From assembly GCA_029931535.1 (NCBI GenBank), contig JAQPZY010001536.1, positions 3,454,501-3,518,500 of the forward strand: a stretch of 64,000 bases of DNA. Direction: 5' to 3'. Position numbers and translations under genes: made by a program. The DNA is from Margaritifera margaritifera (Eukaryota; Mollusca; Bivalvia; Unionida; Margaritiferidae). The notes beneath the pieces are model-generated. The model worked only from the letters and a program-made list of their open reading frames with translations. It made no database searches and was not told where the DNA came from. Shown here in pieces: positions 56,225 through 64,000 of the stretch. Position 1 is the stretch's first letter, and each line of letters begins with the position of its first letter.

Positions 56225-56784
56225 ACTAGACAAAATGTCAGACTTTAACAGATGACCACTGCTATCTCTAGCTAGGTGTGAATGATACGTAGTGTTTCGC
56301 CTGGCCTAATCAGAGCGGCTCTGACACCTATAACTGCCACTTTATAACAAATACCCATTGTAACAGTCATAACTTCCAGATTTTTCATCTAATTTGTGCA
56401 ATAACTAAATTCACTATATACTGCGAATACATTTTTCTTTCAATTTTTTTTAGAAGTGTTTGCCATAAAAATGATTTTGGTGTGGTTATAAATTGCTATC
56501 CATCAATAGGCAAAATGACAATAGAAGAAATGGGAAGGGGTGAACCTAAATAAACACTCTATAGAATGTAAACGTTTGGATTATAATCTAAGCTTCGGCT
56601 GTAATTTCATGCTTGTAAACGATTTTAGAATATGGGGTCACGCAGACCTAATTCCATATAGATAACAAATATACATCTTGGACTCGACTCCTTGATGTTT
56701 TTGTCAACATTTAATTTTTAAACTCCGTCTGCAATCTCAAAATATAATAACTTTATTTCCGGGTCAGTATCTGAATAATTCTTT

Positions 56785-57010
56785 TACCCAGAGCTATGCG
56801 AGAGTTTGTGGTGAGATCTGAGATCATGTTTGCCTGAGCTATGCGTGAGTTTGTGGTGAGATCTGAGATCATATTTGCCTGAGCTATGTGAAAGCTTGTG
56901 GTGAGATCTGAGATCATATTACCCAGAGCTATGCGAACGCTTGAGGTGAGATTTGAGATCATATTTATCCTGAGTTATGCGAAAGCTTGTGGTAAGATTT
57001 GAGATCATAT
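56785..57010. repeat. 45-bp minisatellite, five copies
   Basis: Unit starts GAGCTATGCG, then TGTGGTGAGATCTGAGATCA. Copies begin at 56791, 56836, 56881, 56926 and 56972. The minus strand is open with a 15-residue period (MISDLTTNSRIAQAN), probably by chance of length. Confidence 0.9.
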
Positions 57011-57284
57011 TTAGATTGTTTTTTAACATAAAGGTAAAAATAACTTATAAGCATAAAAATGTACAAAGATTTAAACTTGCGTATGTGCATCTCATTGTAC
57101 ATTGTATGATAAGTAAACATTATTGACAAGGCATTAAACGTCTTAATATTATATTGTAGTTACTTTATCAGCTTTTATATTTATATACTTTCTTTCGACT
57201 TTTAAATCAATTTTATTTTCTTGCTGCTCGTTAAAACAGATATTATATGAACTAATTTTGAATATATGGACTAAAATTTATCTA

Positions 57285-57780
57285 AATGGTGTACAACGAA
57301 CATGGTAGGTAACTATGGTTTATGTATATCATATACCACGACATATTACTTCCCCTTCCCCGATATATCTCGGCTGAACAATGTAGGTCAGGTTTAAGTC
57401 CACACTTAAAATGTGATCCATGACTTGATACATTTTGTTTTTCAGAGAGGGCCGGGGTGGGGTGGGGGTGTCATTATTTTATATATATTTTGTTATTTTT
57501 CAGTTGTAGTTGAAATTTTAGAATTGTTGTTGTGCCCTAACTAAGGGGTATTTCGTTCGTTGGTATGTTCTAAAACGATCGTCCATCTGAACACATCGGT
57601 CCGTATCTTTGATAATGTAATTTGAAGAAAAAAAAAGACTTTGCTGTTGGTACGATGCTAAATGCGCCGTACTTAAAGTAGGTCGATGTGACATACAGCA
57701 GGAGAAAGTAGAGAATTTATTATGATTCTCTTGCTCGTTGATTTGTTCGCACACATCTACGCGAGTATTCTATGACATTA
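57285..57780. repeat. Diverged segmental duplication, copy 2
   Basis: Partner of 55010-55450, about 2.3 kb apart. Between the copies lie a microsatellite, a hAT-like element and the 45-bp minisatellite. Confidence 0.7.
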
Positions 57781-58775
57781 CTTGTGAAATATCTATCAAT
57801 CTTAACATGTGGATCCTACATTGCTCAAACTTTACACACGATTACATAAATATAAAATATATATCACATATCACAAAGAAATGACAATGACACTTTTTAC
57901 TGTATGACGCTCATCAATTTACCGTGCTGCATAGCGAAATCTCTGATGCTACAAAACCGCTCGAATTTTGGGAAAAAACCCGATACATCCATGCCAAATG
58001 AGGTCACGGTGACCCGCTTTTCACAATCTATTGATTTTTATTTTAGTAGCAACTCCTGCAGGACATGTCCTGAGCACTGCTGGTCTTACACACGTCTCAC
58101 TGTACATAGTTGAAGTTTGATGAGTATACAAAATGAAAAAGCGATCAATGTGACCTAAATTATGATTATAGTTTTATGAGGCGAATGACATTTTGTACTT
58201 TTTTAAAATTATAAGTTCTGCACCCTTCAAACTTTTTAAACATCTGTACTTGTAGAACTAGGCTTAACTTAATCTTATGTTGCATGACCATATGTAGGTA
58301 TACAATTCACAAAAAATTTATTTTTATTGTTAAAGCGTGCGCGTGCTGTTCATATATTTCTCAAATACTTTCAGTCCTGCAGTCATCAAAAATTATTTGT
58401 GTAGGTATTTTTAAGGAATTTGACCAAGAATAACATCAAAAGGAGATTAGTGCAGCAGATATGTGAAATACTGGAGGGGAGGGGGATACATGCATGAAAT
58501 TTGGCATGCAACTAAGGCATGTCCCAAATAACATTTTTAGCTGTAAGGCCAATACAGACTTTTTGTGGGACGGAAATGGCGCCCATTATCCAAGATGATG
58601 AACCGTCATACATATAAATGTTGCCCTAAATCTAGTAGATTGGATCCACTTGTGGGGTCGCAAACTTTATTATGTTGCATTATTTTAGTTATATTTCTAT
58701 ATATAATAACTGTACAAGGATCATTTAAGATTATATAATTGATATATTTTATATTATAAGGTATAAACATATACA
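57781..58775. other. Intergenic, nothing recognised
   Basis: No supported feature. Confidence 0.5.
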
Positions 58776-59339
58776 AAAAATTAAAAGTGACCAATATCTT
58801 TGTGAATGACAATTTACTCTTCAACTTGTTGTCATAGAATTCGTACATCAAGCATTTGGAGACCTCTAGCACAGTAAAATCACAGTAGATAGATTTGGAT
58901 AGCTTGATCTTTTTGTTTTTGAGACATTATCATTAGTGTGTCTTTCTTGACGTAATAGTCCTGAAGGTCAAATAGTGTATTCAATTTGAAATGTGGCATC
59001 ACATCTTGTATGTACTGGTAATCCTTATCTGATATATTACAATCACTCAAACTCGAGTAAAACTTTTCTTTGGGTGGTTTAGATGTTTCACTGAATATAT
59101 CGACTATCCATGTATTTATATGGGTAAATGTCTTTCCTCAAAAATGTAGGTTTCATAGCACCAAAATGTTTTATTGTCTCAACAAACTTGTCATCATTTA
59201 ATTGTTTTGCCAACTGCTCTTGTAATTGACCCATGAACAGAATGTTATCTAAATATCTGATCGTTCCTTAAGCTGTTCTTTCCTTGACATCCTTCATGAA
59301 CCTATGTACTCTGATATCCTTGCTGAATGAAATGTATCT

Positions 59340-60125
59340 CTTCGTTATTTGGCTTGATTTTTACCTCATCGTTATTTGGCATGATTTTACCTCACCGTTA
59401 TTTGGCATGAGTTTTACCTCATCGTTTTTTGGCATGATGTTACCTCATCGTTATTTGGCATGAGTTTTACCTCATCATTATTTGGCATTACTTTTACGTC
59501 ATCATTATTAGGCATGAATTTTACCTCATCGTTATCTGGCACGAGTTTTACCTCATCATTATTTGGCATGAGTTTTACCTCATCGATATTAGGCTTGATT
59601 ATTAGCTCATCGTTATTTGGCATGATTTTACCTAATCGTTATTTTGCATGAGTTTTACCTCATCGTTATTTGGCATGAGTTTTAACTCATCATTGTTTGG
59701 CGTGATTTTTACCGCAGCATTATTTGGCATGAGTTTTACCTCATCTTTATTTGGCATGATTTTACCTCATCGTTATTTGGCATTATATTTACCTCATCGT
59801 TATTTGGCATGAGTTTTACCTCATCGTTATCTGGCATGAGTTTTACCTCATCATTATTTGGCATGAGTTTTACCTCATCGATATTTGGCTCGATTTTTAC
59901 CTCATCGTTATTTGGCATGAGTTTTAGCTCGTCATTATTTGGCATGATTTTTACATCATCATTATTTGGCATTAGTTTTACCTCATCATTATTTGGCATG
60001 AGTTTACCTCATTGTTATCTGGCATGAGTTTTACCTCATCATTATTTGGCATGAGTTTTACCTCATCGATATTTGGCTTGATTTTTTCCTCATCGTTATT
60101 TGGCTTGATTTTTACCTCATCATCT
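59340..60125. repeat. 27-bp minisatellite inside the PolB pseudogene
   Basis: About 29 copies of a 27-bp unit; the minus strand encodes MPNNDEVKL with variants. Single-T losses split the frame (open at 59623-59414 and 59999-59736). It sits exactly between the GYDSHLF and YISFSK parts of the polymerase, where the flank itself contains PNNEE, so the unit appears to derive from that coding motif. Confidence 0.85.
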
Positions 60126-61305
60126 TGATCATTTTTACAAATGTCTCGATGAACAGATGACTATCATAACCGGACAAACTATGAATGAATATGGGGACGT
60201 ATTTACGGTATCTGAAATTCAAATTACAGTCTACATGGACAGGACCTCTGTAATTGCATGTTATGTAACCATGATCCCTAACTTTGTCTTTTAATATTTT
60301 ACTTTCACAAATATGACATTTACTCGTTGAGTTAAAATGTTTCTCATCTTCATCTTTGAATACCAAAGGTTGTGCATTTTTCAGCTTGGTGTAGACTTCT
60401 TTCGCCGTCGTACCCAAAAAGTTATAAAACACATGTATGTAATCAGCGCCGCTCTAAACTATTGCCCTGTAACATTTGTGAATTGAATTCACGTACATAC
60501 AAAAACTGATTGGATGTGCTTAGTATTTATTTCATTCTCCAGCTTTGCTGAGTCTCTGACGAACAGGATTTTCTGGTGTATTTGTAGCATCATTACAATT
60601 TTATGGTTAGTAGCTCGAACATTTCGTGAATGATATTGTCATACTTTTAAAATTGACATAAACAAGATCAGGGAGTTTCAAATGATGATGATAATTTCTC
60701 AGTTTGACAACGTCTCCCTTGTCATGCATTATGTCTATCGAGTTGTCTACCCTGTAACACAGTCTTTTGAGATCTGGTAACTTTTTTTTTTTTTTTTTGT
60801 GTATTGAAGAAATTAAAACAATTTTTGCATATATATTTCTTTCCATCGTGCTTGCTTATTTAGGATTATATCAATCTGGATTAATCCATCAAATAGAATC
60901 AACATATCAACATGCTTATTGTTTTCTTTCTTCTGTCACTCTAACTGATCTAACATATTTGTCTTCAACTCTTTCCTATGCATTTACAGATATGTCGTAT
61001 TTAAGTTCAACTTATGGTATACATTCAATTTTTACGGGACATTTATTTAACCAATTACTGTATCTAACCAAACTGTATTTTAATGACCTAAGGGGATTTT
61101 GGTTGATAGTATTTAGCACATATTCAATAGCGTCAAAGAAATATCTATCATCCGCATTTTTTACGTTGACGCAAGCCTGTTCATTTCTCACGCATTCTAT
61201 ATATGAATTGTCTCATATCGATTGATACCTATCATCATGCAATGTCAAAATTTCAATCTTTTCAAACATCCACCACGTGATTCTATGTATTTCCTGTCCA
61301 CATTT

Positions 61306-61336
61306 TTGTTGTTGTTGTTGTTGTTGTGTGTGTGTG

Positions 61337-61393
<57 letters not shown>
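61306..61393. repeat. (TTG)n(TG)n microsatellite
   Basis: Interrupts the 5' part of the PolB pseudogene. Confidence 0.95.
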
Positions 61394-61398
<5 letters not shown>

Positions 61399-61690
61399 GT
61401 CAAACAAACGCTCAGTTACATCATCCATTTCTTCTCTGTTTGTTACTTTCATAGGTCTTGTTCTGTGTTCAATATCCTATCTGTCCTGTATGGGCCGGTT
61501 CATAAGTCTAAAAGTGAAGCGAACTGAACGTTTACAGAACCAAATTGACGGATTTTCCGAATTATGACTTTCTTCAAAAAAGGGTTCAGTGTCATTGAAA
61601 AATATCATACAAGTCTTAATTTTGCCACAATAAAATCTGCACTCGTTTGCAGTTCTCCTGAAAGAATCTCCAATCCTATTAGCCATGATT

Positions 61691-63638
61691 CTGTTTACAT
61701 ATTTTATTTATTTTAAATGTGTGTTGGAGGGACAGAAAGAAGAATGACGGAAAAACAGCAATAATAAAAAGCATGTTATCATTGTAATGAAAATATGAAT
61801 TCAGAGAATAAAGTAATTTGCAGTTATTTCAAATCAAAATGTAACTGGTGTCCTGTATTCGCAGTATAAGCATGTGTCCTGGATCGGTGTGTGTTCACTC
61901 TAATCAGGTGCCTGGTATGAGCTGGTGCCACTATAGGCACTGCTCAAGAGGACATTAACTCCTGAAAATAAAATAAATTAAATTTAGTTAGTGCTTAAAT
62001 ATATGGGAATCAACCTAAACTCTTAACTGTCTAGCGAAAAGCGGACAAACTTTATCTACTCCCTATCCAATACAGTCTTTGTGTCTGTAAGAATTTACAT
62101 GCTAATACCATTTAATTATATATTTGTTCACATTTTCCAACTAATTCCGATTTGTGCTGTAGGTTCCCTTAACTCATGTTTACAATGCAAACAATTTTTT
62201 TTAAATGGCCAAGGTTGTCTCTCCTTCCTTATAGAAGCTTGCAATATAAAGAAAATCACATACCGCCCGTATATGTTCTATTTTTATTTGATCTTCCAAC
62301 AAGTCAGATTTAGCTGTGACGTCACTATCCAGGCCTAGAACTTTCCACCAACACTGTTGTATTTTATATTCTTTTGAATGTATGTGTTTCAATACTTCCT
62401 TATAAATCACTTTTCATCTTTATCAACGATGACAAAGTCACACACAATTGTAGAAACATTTTTTTTTCTCACTTGAACATTGTTAGTAAAAGCTGGCATT
62501 TGGCGTATGTAGTTCACCCGATTAAAAAATACAAAGCTCGATTTCTATACAGCTATCATCACATGCATCTACTTGTTGACAAATAAATATAAAGTACTTT
62601 ACATTTGTTGTACTCACCAATTTAAAAGTGAAATAGTGTTATATTTTTTTTTAAAACCTAACTTCTGTTCTCGACTTGTAACAACAACATTTAGGCTGTA
62701 AAACAACTGCATAATAGATGATTCTGAAATGCAGACTGATTCCCACATTAATCGCACAGTACAAAACCGGTCTATGTTTCTAATGCGCATTAGGATAAAT
62801 CGTGCATACGTGAGCGCGGAAAAAACAATAGGATCGAATGTTTTAGTAGTAATGTATAGGAGAGACACACGCCGTATCTATGAAAATATAATAGGTGATG
62901 AAGAGGCCTCGTATTCACCCGTGTTTTTGTTTTAATGCTGTAGTAAGGTAGATGGCAGTATACGAGAGCGCAATAGAGTAGTAATTTGAATTAAAGCAGT
63001 AAATCATTTTTAATTTCTTTGTTAACCTACTTAAACCGGTTAAAACCAGTTGACTATTTTCGTGCTGTTATTTACTATCTACTGAGGTCAATACAAATCG
63101 TTAATAATAGCGAGGTGTTCGCTATAGAGAAGTGTTCTGCATGTGCGTCTCTTTTGTTGTCAAATCAGGGCGTTCGTTGCATCTGGGAACTCGTAATTGT
63201 ACAGTTTATTATGACGAGGGAACCATTTTATTTGCATACTGCAATATGCAATACTTTCTCATCGCACGTAGAATTGACAAAAGAAGATTAGATATAGTAA
63301 TATTGTAGAGGTTATTAGTATATACGAGAATACGCCTTATTGAATAGAACTGTGATTGGGCCTCCCAAACGTCAGATTGGTTCAAAGTAAATTAAAAGGA
63401 AGGATATATAAGAAACAACATATCGACATATATTATTTTTTGATAAATCAATATTCCTAATTTAATGCTCTTCACATTACCATAGGACGTGAACTTCATG
63501 CTCATCTTATTCAAGTCAATTCTAGCTTGTCAGTGCTCAAAATTAATTGAATCATGACGAACAATGCAATTGATTCTCAATATGAGAGAAATATATATTC
63601 ACTCAAAGATACAGAGAGTTTCCTTTCTTCGGCATAAC

Positions 63639-63641
<3 letters not shown>
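61691..63641. other. Intergenic, nothing recognised
   Basis: Short open frames at 62201-62410 (minus), 62729-62935 and 63019-63291 (plus) have no recognisable domain and no visible splice partners. Confidence 0.45.

Positions 63642-63709
<68 letters not shown>
63642..63709. repeat. (CT)n microsatellite
   Basis: About 34 perfect units. Confidence 0.95.
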
Positions 63710-63712
<3 letters not shown>

Positions 63713-64000
63713 TGACGCTATTGTTGGTATGCACCCTAGAAATAAGTGTTTACTTTAAACAGGTCACAATTTTTGAGTTTGTTTTACGATACTTTTACGG
63801 GATTTAACTCGAGCAATATTCAACCTGCAGAATTTATTGGTGAATCAAAATACCGACCCTAGTATTAAAATCCTAGAAGCTACTTGGTGCACATTTTCAT
63901 TAGATTTCCTTTGGCATCTCACATCCTCTAAATAAACAAAAATAAATCTTTAAGAGAAGTGCCTGGATTTACTCAACCTTTGTTTTAAGCAGCTGTTTAC

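Larger units (their letters stand above)
58780..61690 (-). pseudogene. Decayed Polinton/Maverick-type family B DNA polymerase
   Basis: Read on the minus strand, scattered fragments appear in the order of a protein-primed PolB of Polinton elements. About 61200-61080 has the segment before the exonuclease (ACVNVKNADDRYFF). 60846-60607 ends in a degraded Exo I region (LVYVNF). 60432-60112 has a CxxC/H-C zinc-like motif (CHICES, GPVHVDCNLNFRYR) and an Exo II-like SLSGYDSHLF. 59330-59090 and 59060-58940 continue with FMKDVKERT, FLRKDIYPYKYMDS and DYQYIQDVMPHFKLNTL. 58880-58780 has VSKCLMYEFYD. Stops, frameshifts, a deletion before the last piece, a TG microsatellite (61306-61393) and a 27-bp minisatellite make it non-functional. 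No integrase, capsid or terminal repeats were seen. Identity rests on motif recognition. Confidence 0.7.

Overview
The window is animal nuclear DNA: AT-rich, intron-containing, dense in (TA)n and other microsatellites, and littered with tRNA-derived SINEs, small inverted-repeat elements, a decayed LINE and a decayed Polinton-type DNA polymerase. The SINE types (tails ending in CCAAACCAA- or AACCAATCAACCAA-like runs) and a secreted protein built of many Kazal domains suggest a mollusc, perhaps a bivalve. That placement is inference, not proof.

Positions 1-44643 hold one gene on the minus strand. It has a TATA-type promoter (about 44643), a signal-peptide exon (44560-44512) and 19 Kazal exons, and it runs off the left edge. 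The first Kazal exon (K1, 43928-43835) and the next pair (A9 41185-41048, B9 39669-39535) are diverged. The other sixteen exons are eight copies of an A-B pair inside a head-to-tail array of near-identical ~4.71-kb units (1-35125; seven complete units plus a partial one at the left). The 20 exons carry 2,600 coding bases, about 867 residues in frame. Every Kazal exon ends in phase 2 and every one after K1 also begins in phase 2. The intron falls between cysteines 5 and 6 of the domain, so each exon supplies the last cysteine of the domain before it. Pairs of exons can therefore be gained or lost without breaking the frame or a disulfide.

Each unit has a short A-to-B intron (~0.6 kb, with a length-variable TA run) and a long B-to-A intron (~3.8 kb) containing an old SINE with target-site duplications, a TATG microsatellite and a nested duplication of the exon-A flank. 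The right edge of the array is sharp at 35125. The matching partner sequence lies at about 41213, beside exon A9, which points to the unequal exchange that founded the unit. Between 35.1 and 39.3 kb lie unique DNA, a broken LINE (minus strand) and a 33-bp minisatellite. Exon A9's downstream intron has been enlarged by a fold-back/tRNA-like element at 40.16-40.82 kb.

From 44.7 to 64 kb no intact gene is recognisable. This stretch holds two SINEs, two back-to-back inverted-repeat elements, a Tigger/pogo-like element, two hAT-like elements (8- and 7-bp target duplications), a 118-bp element inside a 33-bp minisatellite, minisatellites of 53, 45, 33, 27 and 25 bp, a diverged duplication (55.0-55.5 versus 57.3-57.8 kb), and a broken Polinton/Maverick-type PolB (61.7-58.8 kb, minus). 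In that PolB a conserved coding motif appears to have expanded into a 27-bp minisatellite.
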